Under the pieces are notes generated by a model. The model was not told the DNA's origin and searched no databases. It was given only the letters and a program-made list of their open reading frames with translations. Of a stretch of DNA of 33,178 bases, positions 13,327-21,391 are shown piece by piece. Position 1 is the stretch's first letter, and every line of letters starts with the position of its first letter. The translations under genes and the position numbers were made by a program. Origin of the DNA: Bacillota bacterium (GTDB taxonomy: Bacteria > Bacillota > Clostridia > Saccharofermentanales > Fastidiosipilaceae); NCBI GenBank assembly GCA_030055235.1, contig JASGUW010000075.1, positions 1-33,178 of the forward strand, written 5' to 3'.

Positions 13327-14937
13327 CTAGATGAGAAATTGCTTTTTAGCGTCGTCGACTTTGATGTGAGCCGGGATCCTGAGGCCGAAGTGGCTGAAAT
13401 AATCCTTGAGCGTCTGGTCTGCCACTTCCGTCGTCACGATTCCTTCTTTATTTTTGGAGCACATCAGTGATTGAGCTCGGCCCAACAGCTCAGAAATGGA
13501 AAGTGCTTTTCCACCTATCTCTTTGTCAATCATCTGAAGGACAATCGCGTTAATGATGTCGAAAAGGATCTTCCCCCGTACTGCCTGATCGTTCCATTTT
13601 GACAGCGGCAGCAAATCCAGGTAGTCTCTGCTCGTTTTGAAGGTTGTTTCCACATCAACTCGTCCGAGATATTCTGACAGCAGTTTTTCGGGACTTGTGT
13701 CCTTGTTGGAAAGCAGGACAAAGTAGCCGAACTTCACTTTCATCCAGTCTTTTTCCGATTCCTTCATCTTCTCGTAGGCTTCAGGATTCTCTTCCAGATG
13801 CTTGTGGTAGTGCTGCAGAGCCTGATTCTGATCGACATAGATGTAGGCGTAGACAGGGGTATCGAAGAGACGGATCTCTTTGCGATATCCGAAGTACAGG
13901 TGTGATTTGCGGACAAAATCGTAGCTGCCCCGGCCAAGCAGCGGCTTTACCTCATGGTAAAGCGATTCATATGGATAGCTCCTGCGCGCCGGCATGCGAT
14001 ATATGAGTTCCTTATTATTTCCTATATGATTGGCATTCAGCAGGTCTTCGGCAACATAGTCCGTATCCAGAACAAAAGACTCGATCGATATCTGAAGCTT
14101 GCCAAAAGCATCCTCCATGACGCTGCGGATGCTGCCAAGGTCAGGATCATTTCCCGGAATGATGTCGTACCAGACGGGCAAAGCAGTTTCCTCATCCAGA
14201 AGGAGAATCAGACGCATTTTTACCGCATCGCTGCCAAGACCATGGCAGCAGAGGGTGCTGAAGGGATTGTTTTCTATCTCATTGGGGAGGGGCATGGAGT
14301 CGACATAACAGGCCCGGCCAAAGGATGGCGTGAGCGTACGCATATGAGCTGCAAAAGCAGTGAAGAAGGAGAGGCGCGCGGTCTCTTTTCCCAGTCGCTG
14401 GAAGAAAAGGCTGTCCGAGCGCAGGGATGTCAGTGGCACGTCCGTCAGCAGATAGGAAGCAAATGACCTGCGCAGCAGGTTATCACAGCTGATTCTGCTG
14501 CCGTCCCGCAGGATCTGGTGCAGAACATGGCAAAGAAGCCGCTGGTGCTCTTCCTTTTTGGGGAAGGCGCTGCGCAGCACGGCGCCCAGGCCGCTTTTTT
14601 CCAGCAGGCTCAAAAGCAGCCAGCTGTCGCCGAAAATGGTGTGGATGACCGGTTCCGGGAAGAGAGCGTGGTCCTGCAGGCGCTCATCATCTTTGTCAAC
14701 CGGCATAAAAATCCCGCTTTGAGCATCGTATTCCACGAGTCCCCTGCTCGGCGACTGAAAAATACCACGTTTCCCCGATTCATCCAGATAAATCACAGAG
14801 CCGAGTCTCTCCACAACGACCTGTTTGGAGTGGTATTTCGCGCCTTTGACATATCTCGACTCTACGATGGCAGCTGAGCCACTGACGATGCGTCCGCTCT
14901 CATCGCGAACGAGCTTTTGTACCTTTATAAAACTCAA
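13327..14937 (-). CDS. IS1634-type DDE transposase
   Basis: A complete transposase of 536 residues if it starts at TTG 14937, which I prefer because AGGAGG lies 8 bases upstream. The frame is open to GTG 14946, but that codon directly abuts the Shine-Dalgarno. Candidate catalytic residues, numbered from GTG 14946, are D216 (CYVDSMPLPN), D294 (FVLDTDYVAEDLL) and E433 (GRVDVETTFKTSRDY), spaced as in the IS4/IS1634 group. The usual DKGYYS-like motif is DTDYVAE here, a variant. No frameshift is seen, so it may be functional. It separates the accessory zone from the dcw cluster and points away from it. It is not closely related to the transposase at the left edge. Confidence 0.88.
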   Translation of the reverse strand: MSFIKVQKLVRDESGRIVSGSAAIVESRYVKGAKYHSKQVVVERLGSVIYLDESGKRGIFQSPSRGLVEYDAQSGIFMPVDKDDERLQDHALFPEPVIHTIFGDSWLLLSLLEKSGLGAVLRSAFPKKEEHQRLLCHVLHQILRDGSRISCDNLLRRSFASYLLTDVPLTSLRSDSLFFQRLGKETARLSFFTAFAAHMRTLTPSFGRACYVDSMPLPNEIENNPFSTLCCHGLGSDAVKMRLILLLDEETALPVWYDIIPGNDPDLGSIRSVMEDAFGKLQISIESFVLDTDYVAEDLLNANHIGNNKELIYRMPARRSYPYESLYHEVKPLLGRGSYDFVRKSHLYFGYRKEIRLFDTPVYAYIYVDQNQALQHYHKHLEENPEAYEKMKESEKDWMKVKFGYFVLLSNKDTSPEKLLSEYLGRVDVETTFKTSRDYLDLLPLSKWNDQAVRGKILFDIINAIVLQMIDKEIGGKALSISELLGRAQSLMCSKNKEGIVTTEVADQTLKDYFSHFGLRIPAHIKVDDAKKQFLI

Positions 14938-14946
14938 AGTCTGCAC

Positions 14947-15410
14947 CTCCTCTCAGCTGACCCAGGATTCTACACAGATGGTGGTCAGATTTACATTCTA
15001 TGCCCTGACGACAAGAAAAGGCAGCCATCTTGCGCCGCAGTCATGACAAGATCTCGAACAGGATAAGCCTTTCCCCACCGGCTGAGGAATCGCTGAGCCT
15101 TTCCGGGCCAGATCAACAGCCAATCGCTATTTCGTCAAGACTTCTGAGGCGCCTTATGCTGCTTTTCTCGCACGGAATGGAGTGCCCAATCAGCGCTTTG
15201 CCTGCTTTCCTCTGATTTGGATCAGGGGAACGTGAGCTCCTTGGCATCTCCTGCCTCAACGCCTGCTCGCCAGCTTGCACTCTGGTGCATGTCATGACAG
15301 CCCCCAGGAATCTTTGTTCCGGGGCTCCGCGGGTCAGAAGCCTGTTGCGGACTGCTTTCTAGCTCCACGAAATCTGAGCTTTACAGGCTGCGATCTGATC
15401 AGAATCACGC
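14947..15410. other. Non-coding region upstream of dcw cluster
   Basis: No gene is recognised. A bulged hairpin lies at 15299-15326: AGCCCC pairs with GGGGCT and GGAA with TTCC around the loop TCTTTG. It sits about 85 bases before the mraZ promoter and has no T run, so its role is unclear. The left terminus of the transposase element must lie in the first part of the segment but was not resolved. Confidence 0.4.
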
Positions 15411-15439
15411 TTGTCAGAACAAAGTGGCATCGGTATGAT
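15411..15439 (+). promoter_or_regulatory. Promoter of the mraZ/dcw cluster
   Basis: TTGTCA (15411-15416) and TATGAT (15434-15439) are separated by exactly 17 bases, 95 bases before the mraZ start. MraZ represses its own operon in studied bacteria by binding short GTGG/TGGG-type direct repeats. Here AAAGTGG (15421), TTGGTGG (15444), TATGGG (about 15466) and TTGTGGGG (about 15486) lie within and after the promoter and are plausible, unproven MraZ boxes. Confidence 0.65.
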
Positions 15440-15534
15440 GAGTTTGGTGGCGAATTGTGTCATAATATGGGTCATTCACCGCACTTTGTGGGGAATGACC
15501 GCTTTGAAGACAAAAAGAAGTCAAAGGATACGAG

Positions 15535-15972
15535 ATGGCGCGTTACACACACAACAGCGACCAGAAAGGTCGGATTGTGATCCCCGCCCGCCTGCGCGAG
15601 CGGATGGGTACGACTGTGTATGTGACGCTTTCACTGGACGAAGGCTATCTGGCTGTCTATACGGAAGAACGCTTTGAAAGCGTACGTCGCCAGCTCGACG
15701 TACAGTCCGGCACCAACCCGCTGGTGCGCCGCCTGCGCCGCGCCATCATCGGTGAGGCGCTGCCCTGCAATCTGGATGCCCAGGGTCGTATCGGCATCAG
15801 CGATGAACTCTGGTCGGAGATCGGCGTGCAGCCGGGAGATGCGGTCTACCTGACGGATATGGGCGACACCATCCTGATCTGTGGCCGTGACTTCTTTGAG
15901 ATGCGCCGGACGGTGGAGACACCGATCAGTGCGCTGGATCTGAGTGAAATCGATGTCAGCCAGATCATATGA
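15535..15972 (+). CDS. mraZ: MraZ transcriptional regulator
   Basis: A 145-residue DNA-binding regulator at the head of the dcw cluster. It has the two expected SpoVT/AbrB-like half-domains, marked by DQKGRIVIPARLRE near the N-terminus and NLDAQGRIGISDELW in the second half. Normal length is about 140-150. MraZ forms rings that bind repeats upstream of its own gene and controls transcription of division genes. AAAGG lies about 8 bases before ATG 15535. The stop overlaps the start of rsmH, so the two are probably translationally coupled. Confidence 0.96.
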   Translation: MARYTHNSDQKGRIVIPARLRERMGTTVYVTLSLDEGYLAVYTEERFESVRRQLDVQSGTNPLVRRLRRAIIGEALPCNLDAQGRIGISDELWSEIGVQPGDAVYLTDMGDTILICGRDFFEMRRTVETPISALDLSEIDVSQII

Positions 15973-16969
15973 GATCCCGCCTGCACGCTTCGAGCATGAA
16001 CCGGTTCTTCTCGATGCGGTGATCAGGGAGCTTGAGCTCCGCCATGACGGTTCCTATGTGGACTGCACCGTTGGAGGGGCCGGACATGCAGCCGCCATTT
16101 ACGGGCAGCTTGGTAAAGGCGGTCGTCTTCTGGGCATCGATCGTGACCCGACCGCCGTCGCCGCCGCCCGGGCCCGTCTGAGTGCCCTGGCGGCAGCAGG
16201 CGAAAAGCAGGGAGAAGACGCCGCGGCCTGGACGGTCCGGCAGGCGCACTTTGCGGATCTGGACGAAGTCATGGATGAGTGCTGGGGCCAGGGCAGCCGC
16301 GCCAGCGGCATACTGGCGGATCTCGGCGTCTCAAGCCCGCAGCTTGAATGCCCCGAGCGCGGCTTCAGCTATCACAGCGACGGCCCCCTGGACATGCGCA
16401 TGAATCCGGAAGAGGGCGAAAGCGCGCTCGACCTGATCCGCCGCGTCGACCAGCGGGAGCTGAGCCGCATTCTGGGCGAATACGGCGAGGAACGCTATGC
16501 CGGGCGTATCGCCCGCAGGCTGCAGGAAGCGGCGCACGAGTGTGAACTTGAGGGCCGCAGTCTGACAACGGCAGCTGCTGCGGCGGCGATCGCCGCAGTA
16601 ATGCCGGCACGCTCGCGGCGTGAGGCACAGCATCCGGCACGGCGCAGTTTTCAGGCTCTGCGCATTGCCGTCAACGATGAACTGGGTGAGCTTGAACGCC
16701 TGCTCACACAAGCTCTGGAACGGCTGGAGGACGGCGGTCGCCTGCTGATCATCAGCTTTCACAGCCTGGAAGATCGCATTGTCAAGCACCGTCTGCGCAG
16801 CTGGCAGAATCCCTGCGACTGTCCGCCGTCGATGCCCTGCAGCTGCGGGAAGAAGAGCCGGGGGCGGGTGATTGCGGGCCGCGGCATTGTGGCAGATGAA
16901 GCTGAAACTGAGAGAAATCCCCGCGCCCGCAGCGCGCGACTCAGGATATTCGAACGACATGACGAATGA
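15944..16969 (+). CDS. rsmH: 16S rRNA m4C1402 methyltransferase RsmH
   Basis: RsmH (MraW) methylates N4 of C1402 in the 16S rRNA decoding site using S-adenosylmethionine. Seen are the N-terminal FEHEPVLLDAVI, the SAM motif DCTVGGAGHA, ILADLGVSSPQL, and the C-terminal HPARRSFQALRIAVNDEL and SFHSLEDRIVKHRLR signatures. At 341 residues it is somewhat longer than the usual 310, with an insertion near residues 75-95. The frame opens at GTG 15944, with ATG at 15953 also possible. Both overlap the end of mraZ and neither has a strong ribosome binding site, which fits coupling. Confidence 0.95.
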   Translation: MKSMSARSYEIPPARFEHEPVLLDAVIRELELRHDGSYVDCTVGGAGHAAAIYGQLGKGGRLLGIDRDPTAVAAARARLSALAAAGEKQGEDAAAWTVRQAHFADLDEVMDECWGQGSRASGILADLGVSSPQLECPERGFSYHSDGPLDMRMNPEEGESALDLIRRVDQRELSRILGEYGEERYAGRIARRLQEAAHECELEGRSLTTAAAAAAIAAVMPARSRREAQHPARRSFQALRIAVNDELGELERLLTQALERLEDGGRLLIISFHSLEDRIVKHRLRSWQNPCDCPPSMPCSCGKKSRGRVIAGRGIVADEAETERNPRARSARLRIFERHDE

Positions 16970-17097
16970 ACGTCCTGACTAATATTGAGAAGAATCTACT
17001 CCGGTAATAGATCATAAACTTATAACAACATGACGATCTAAAGAGTGGAGGAAGTGCTTAGAAATAGAAGCTTAGAGGGCAGAGGGCAGATCAGAAA

Positions 17098-17652
17098 ATG
17101 GCAGATGCACTGCGAGCCAATGACAGCGCCTGGGGTGAGGAGATCCCGGCTATCCCGCGACGGGGAACACAGGTCCATCCGGAGATCTATTTTGTCGAGT
17201 CTTCGGAGCGACGTCTTCGCGCCCGCTATTCCAATCTCCGGCGCCGTGAACAGCTTGAACGCTTACGCGGCTTTCTGCTGCTTGCGGCCGGCAGCGTCCT
17301 GGCCGCGCTGCTCGTGGGTGCTCTGGTGGCCAGTCATGCCCGCCTGATGAGCCTGAGCCATAACAATGCCGCCATGGAGCGTGAAATCCAGCGACTGGAA
17401 ACCCTGACCCGCCAGAAACAGGTGGAGCTTGTGGAGCGCATTGACGTGACCGCGATTGAGGCGCGTGCGCGTGAACTCGGACTTGACTATCCGCGTCAGG
17501 CTCAGCAGATCTACATCCAGATCCCCGGAGCCGACGGACTGGTTCTGCGCGACGCCGAGATGTCCGCCCAGACGGCCAGAGCCGCCGCTGAGGCGACGGC
17601 CAGGTCACAGACGGCCGAAAGTATGGCCGCCGCGAATGCCGACGGCCGCTGA
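17098..17652 (+). CDS. ftsL: FtsL-like septum formation protein
   Basis: A 184-residue bitopic membrane protein placed between rsmH and the PBP gene, where ftsL lies in most bacteria. A charged cytoplasmic N-terminus of about 55 residues precedes one membrane helix (about 57-77, LLLAAGSVLAALLVGALVAS), then a heptad-like coiled coil (MEREIQRLETLTRQKQVELV) and the short conserved end IEARARELGLDYP. It would join FtsQ/DivIB and DivIC at the septum. The Ala/Thr-rich C-terminal tail makes it longer than typical FtsL (about 110-120). A 128-base AT-richer gap separates it from rsmH, the only sizeable gap before sbp. Identity rests on topology and context. Confidence 0.8.
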   Translation: MADALRANDSAWGEEIPAIPRRGTQVHPEIYFVESSERRLRARYSNLRRREQLERLRGFLLLAAGSVLAALLVGALVASHARLMSLSHNNAAMEREIQRLETLTRQKQVELVERIDVTAIEARARELGLDYPRQAQQIYIQIPGADGLVLRDAEMSAQTARAAAEATARSQTAESMAAANADGR

Positions 17653-17660
17653 AACCGGCC

Positions 17661-19904
17661 ATGGACATGTACCAGGATGACAGGAAGGGTCGTCTGGAAA
17701 GCGCTTCCCGGGAGCGCCTGAGCCCCGCGGGACCGCTTTTTCTGGCGCTTTGCTTCGGCGCCGCCAGCGTGATCATCCTGCTGTCTCTCTACCGCATTCA
17801 GGTCCGTGAGCACGAGGTCTACGCCCGGGCCGCGGATCAGCTGCATTTTCGCAGCGTTGAGGAAACGCCCGGCCGCGGTCCGATCTATGCCGCGGGCGGC
17901 GAACCGCTCGCCCTGACGCGCTATGTGTACACCATCGGCATCACACCCCGGGATCTGAAATCACAGGGTACGAAGCGCCTGCCCCGGGAGACTGTCATCT
18001 CGGACCTGGCGGCCCTGCTGACCCTTACACAGGAAGAAGTCGAAGATGCCGCCGCCAGGGTCGACGAAAACTGGGTACTGCTAAAAAGAGATGTCGACCG
18101 CGAAACCCATGACCGCCTCGTTGCCTGGCGCCGCGAATACCGCGTCAGCGGCATCGCCATCGATCCCACCATGCTGCGCCACTACCCTCAGAATGAGACA
18201 GCCTCTGCCGTGATCGGCTTTGCCTCACAGGCGGAGGACATGAAGGGGATCAGCGGCATCGAAGCCGTCTACAACGAACGCCTCAGCGGACGGCCGGGCT
18301 TCCGCTATGCCGAGCTCGACAACTACGGCGGCGGCCAGCTGCCCTACAGCCGCAGCACGGCCGGCAGCGGCCATGACGGCTCGGGGCTGGTGCTGAATCT
18401 CAATCTGGGCATTCAGAAGGCGGCACAGACTGCGATTGATCTGGCCGTCCGGCGCTATCAGGCAGACAGAGGCGTCGCCGTCGTGCTCGATCCCCGCAGT
18501 GGCGCCATCCTGGCCATGGCACAGACAGGTGCCTACGATCTCAACGATCCCTACGCCCGGCCTGTCGGCTGGGACGGGGAGGACTGGCAGCCCAAAAACG
18601 ACAGCGAAGCGCGCAACTACCTCTACAGCAATGTCTGGAACAGCCGCGCCATCACCGACGGCTATGAGCCCGGCTCGACCTATAAGGCCCTGACCGCCGC
18701 CATCGCCCTGGATCTGGGCCTGGTCACAGAGACGGAGGTCTTTTCCGACGATCCCGTCTGGGTGGAGGGCTGGACCCAGTACCCGATCTCCTGCTCCGTC
18801 GAGGGCGGACACGGGCAGCGCACGCTGGCCGAAGCCCTGGAGACTTCCTGCAACCCGGTCTTTGTGCAGCTGGCGCAGCGCATCGGCATTGAGCGCTTCT
18901 ACGAATACGTGCGCGCCTTCGGCCACCGCGCGCCGACGGGCATCGATCTGCCCGGCGAATCCTCCGGTATCATTCACACCAATCCCATCCCGATTGACCT
19001 GGCGGTCTGGTCCTTCGGCGAGCAGGCGACCGTGACGCCGCTGCAGCTGATTTCTGCCTTCGCCTCCTTCGCCAACGACGGCATCCTGATGCGCCCGCAG
19101 GTTGTCGCGCGCTTTCTGAGTCCGGAAGGGGAGACGGAAGAGTCCGTCGCCCCGGAGGCCGTACGCCAGGTGATCTCTCCCGCGACGGCCGCCAGAATGC
19201 TGACACTGCTGCGCGGCGTGGTTGCCCGGGGCACCGGTGAAGTTGCGGAGGTTCCCGGCTACCGCGTGGCCGGGAAGACCTCGACCTCCACCCACGGCGA
19301 AAACGACGAGCATGAGGTGGTCTCCTTCGCCGCGCTCGCCCCGGCCGCGGATCCCCAGATCGCCGTACTGACAATTCTCTACGACCCCCAGGCCTCCAGC
19401 GCTTCCTGGCCGGCTCAGATCGCCTGCCGCACGATCATCGACAAGAGCCTGGGCGTACTGGGCGTCCGCAAGTCCTGGACGGACGCGGAACTGGCCCGCC
19501 TCTTCAGCCCCCAGTCCATCCGCGACGTCGTCGGCCAGACTGTCGGTGAAGCAGTCCGCCGCTCTCCCATTGTCTGCTGGGAGGCGCAGACGGCAGCCGG
19601 TGTCGATCTGGACAGCGAACAGACGGTCCAGGCCCAGTATCCGCCGCCCGGCACGCTGACCGCGGGCTGCGGCAGCTTCTACGTTTCGGTCGACGGCCTG
19701 ATCCCGGAGGATCCGGTAGCGGTGCCGGACTTCGCCGGCCTGGGCCTGGAAGAAGCCCTGCGCCTGGCTGAGCGCAGCGGCCTCAACCTGCGCCTGGAGG
19801 GCCCCAATCCCCGCGGCGTGGTGACGGGTCAGTCGCCGCAGCCCAGCAGCCAGAATACGGGCAGTGTCAGACGCTACAGCGTGATCACACTGCAGTTTGG
19901 GTGA
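17661..19904 (+). CDS. Class B penicillin-binding protein with PASTA-like C-terminus (FtsI/SpoVD type)
   Basis: A 747-residue septal peptidoglycan transpeptidase with one N-terminal membrane helix (about 25-47), a PBP dimer domain (GRGPIYAAGGEPLA), and the transpeptidase domain. The nucleophile S339 is in STYK (EPGSTYKA) and the second motif is SCN at 396-398. The third motif is KTS at 539-541 (VAGKTSTS) instead of the usual KTG. Two PASTA-like repeats follow: the first begins near 613 and is poorly conserved, the second near 688 (VAVPDFAGLGLEEALRLAE). Partner is FtsW, encoded in the same cluster. It may be PBP2B-like or SpoVD-like; no sporulation genes are seen nearby, which favours the vegetative role. 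It lies 8 bases after ftsL and its stop overlaps the next start. Confidence 0.93.
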   Translation: MDMYQDDRKGRLESASRERLSPAGPLFLALCFGAASVIILLSLYRIQVREHEVYARAADQLHFRSVEETPGRGPIYAAGGEPLALTRYVYTIGITPRDLKSQGTKRLPRETVISDLAALLTLTQEEVEDAAARVDENWVLLKRDVDRETHDRLVAWRREYRVSGIAIDPTMLRHYPQNETASAVIGFASQAEDMKGISGIEAVYNERLSGRPGFRYAELDNYGGGQLPYSRSTAGSGHDGSGLVLNLNLGIQKAAQTAIDLAVRRYQADRGVAVVLDPRSGAILAMAQTGAYDLNDPYARPVGWDGEDWQPKNDSEARNYLYSNVWNSRAITDGYEPGSTYKALTAAIALDLGLVTETEVFSDDPVWVEGWTQYPISCSVEGGHGQRTLAEALETSCNPVFVQLAQRIGIERFYEYVRAFGHRAPTGIDLPGESSGIIHTNPIPIDLAVWSFGEQATVTPLQLISAFASFANDGILMRPQVVARFLSPEGETEESVAPEAVRQVISPATAARMLTLLRGVVARGTGEVAEVPGYRVAGKTSTSTHGENDEHEVVSFAALAPAADPQIAVLTILYDPQASSASWPAQIACRTIIDKSLGVLGVRKSWTDAELARLFSPQSIRDVVGQTVGEAVRRSPIVCWEAQTAAGVDLDSEQTVQAQYPPPGTLTAGCGSFYVSVDGLIPEDPVAVPDFAGLGLEEALRLAERSGLNLRLEGPNPRGVVTGQSPQPSSQNTGSVRRYSVITLQFG

Positions 19905-21391
19905 TTTTTATGCGAAGCCATCATCAGGACCACCGCGACCTGGCCCCGCTGCTGGCGGGACTCGAGCCCCTTCTGATCGAGGGGCCGCTCTCCGCTTCTG
20001 TGCGCCGCCTGGCCTATGACAGCCGCCAGATCCTGGCGGCAAGCCTCTTTGTAGCCATCCCCGGCGAACGCCTGGACGGCCGCAGCTTCGTGCCGGAGGC
20101 CATCCGTGAAGGTGCCGTCGCCATTGTCTATCAGGCGGAGGACCGGGAGTCGGCCCGCCGCCTGGCTGTCGCCTGGCGGGAAAATGCCGCCGCCGACAGC
20201 CTGACCTTCGTCGCCGTGGCCGACGCCCGCCGGGCTCTGGCCCGGCTCGCCGTGAACTTTTACGGGCGCCCGCCGGACGAACCGCGGCTCTGGGTCGTCT
20301 CCGGACCCACGGGTACCCGCACACTGGCGGCGCTGCTCCACGGCGCGCTGTGTCAGCTTGGCATCCGGGCGGGCCTGGTGGACGGCATGCGGCTTTATGT
20401 CGGCCGGGAGATGCGCTATGCGACGCGGAATCATCCGGAAGCGCCGGAGATAGAGGCCATTCTCTGTGCCTTTCGCGAAGCCGCTGCCGGCCGCGCCGTG
20501 CTCAGCTTCGCGCCCGGGGATCTGGAACATGCCCGGGCCGCCGGTCTGGTCCCGGAGGCAACGCTGCTGACCGGACCCGTCGCCGCCGCGGCGGAACTTG
20601 GGGCGGCCAGTGGCTGGGTGCAGACGCCCGTGAGTCACACGGAGATAAGGGCCACGGGCCGCTGGAACAGCGTGCTGCGGGCGACGGATCTTTGCCGGAC
20701 GCGGGTCGACGGACGGGCGGGGACGAGCTTTGCCTGTACAATAAACGGACATATGCGAAGACTGGAACTTGGCGTACCGACCGGATTCATGGTCAGTAAC
20801 TGCCTGCAGCTGCTGCAGCTGCTGAACCTGGCCGGACTGCCCTGCGAGCCGCTTCTGCCCTGGCTTCGGACACTGACGCTGCCGGGTCACCTGGAGACGG
20901 TGCCCAACCGCCTGGACGCGGACCTCTATGTCGACCACGCCTGGACGGCCGCCGAGCTGGAGACGCTGCTGCTGGAGCTCAGACCGCACTGCCGCGGCCG
21001 TCTCATCGTGGTGGCCGGCGCCGGCGGCGATCGCAGCGCCCGGCCGCGCCGCGCGCTGGGTCAGGCAGCCGCGCGTCTGGCGGACATCGCCGTGCTGACC
21101 AGCAGCAATCCCCGCTCCGAAGGCGCTGACGCCATCGTACGCGATCTGCTGGATCTGACCGACGGCGAAAGAGCCCGGGTCTACGGCATTCCCGACCGGG
21201 TGGAGGCTATCGGACTGGCCGTCCGCCTGCTGGAGCCCGGCGACCTGCTGCTGCTGGCAGGGAAGGGAGCGGAGAGTTTTCGCATGCATGCAACGGCCAT
21301 TGAAGCCTATTCCGACCGTGCGGTGCTGGAGGCGGCGCTGGCGCGCCGCGGAGCCGGAGCGGAGACGAACGAAGAAAGGGAGCTGCCATGA
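19901..21391 (+). CDS. MurE-like protein with degenerate catalytic motifs
   Basis: A full-length 496-residue Mur-ligase-fold protein at the exact place of murE, between the PBP gene and murF. MurE adds the third stem-peptide amino acid to UDP-MurNAc-dipeptide. The N-terminal domain (RLAYDSRQILAASLFVAIPG) and C-terminal domain (VVAGAGGDRSARP, NPRSE, GKGAESF) are recognisable. Key residues are lost, however. The P-loop normally reads TGTNGKTTT but is SGPTGTRTL here, so the ATP-binding Lys is T139. The TTPE segment is NHPEAPE. The EVSSHAL motif is not found. YAHTPD is HAWTAA, the DNPR of meso-DAP enzymes is SNPR (402-405), and GKGHE is GKGAE. The frame is intact. GTG 19901 overlaps the PBP stop, and ATG 19910 is an alternative start. 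It is probably a pseudoenzyme or has a changed function. Confidence 0.85.
   Translation: MIFMRSHHQDHRDLAPLLAGLEPLLIEGPLSASVRRLAYDSRQILAASLFVAIPGERLDGRSFVPEAIREGAVAIVYQAEDRESARRLAVAWRENAAADSLTFVAVADARRALARLAVNFYGRPPDEPRLWVVSGPTGTRTLAALLHGALCQLGIRAGLVDGMRLYVGREMRYATRNHPEAPEIEAILCAFREAAAGRAVLSFAPGDLEHARAAGLVPEATLLTGPVAAAAELGAASGWVQTPVSHTEIRATGRWNSVLRATDLCRTRVDGRAGTSFACTINGHMRRLELGVPTGFMVSNCLQLLQLLNLAGLPCEPLLPWLRTLTLPGHLETVPNRLDADLYVDHAWTAAELETLLLELRPHCRGRLIVVAGAGGDRSARPRRALGQAAARLADIAVLTSSNPRSEGADAIVRDLLDLTDGERARVYGIPDRVEAIGLAVRLLEPGDLLLLAGKGAESFRMHATAIEAYSDRAVLEAALARRGAGAETNEERELP

Noticed and set aside
15200-15330. tRNA or known riboswitch upstream of mraZ
   Set aside because: A bulged hairpin is present but no cloverleaf or known riboswitch core could be drawn.
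17045-17347. Small frame with a ribosome binding site-like GTGGAGG before ftsL
   Set aside because: It runs out of frame into ftsL, shows no domain, and its composition changes to a shadow pattern.
19874-21289. 471-codon minus-strand frame opposite the MurE-like gene, considered as an alternative explanation for its odd motifs
   Set aside because: The plus-strand protein aligns along its full length with the Mur ligase fold and is start-stop coupled to both neighbours; the minus frame has no recognisable domain.
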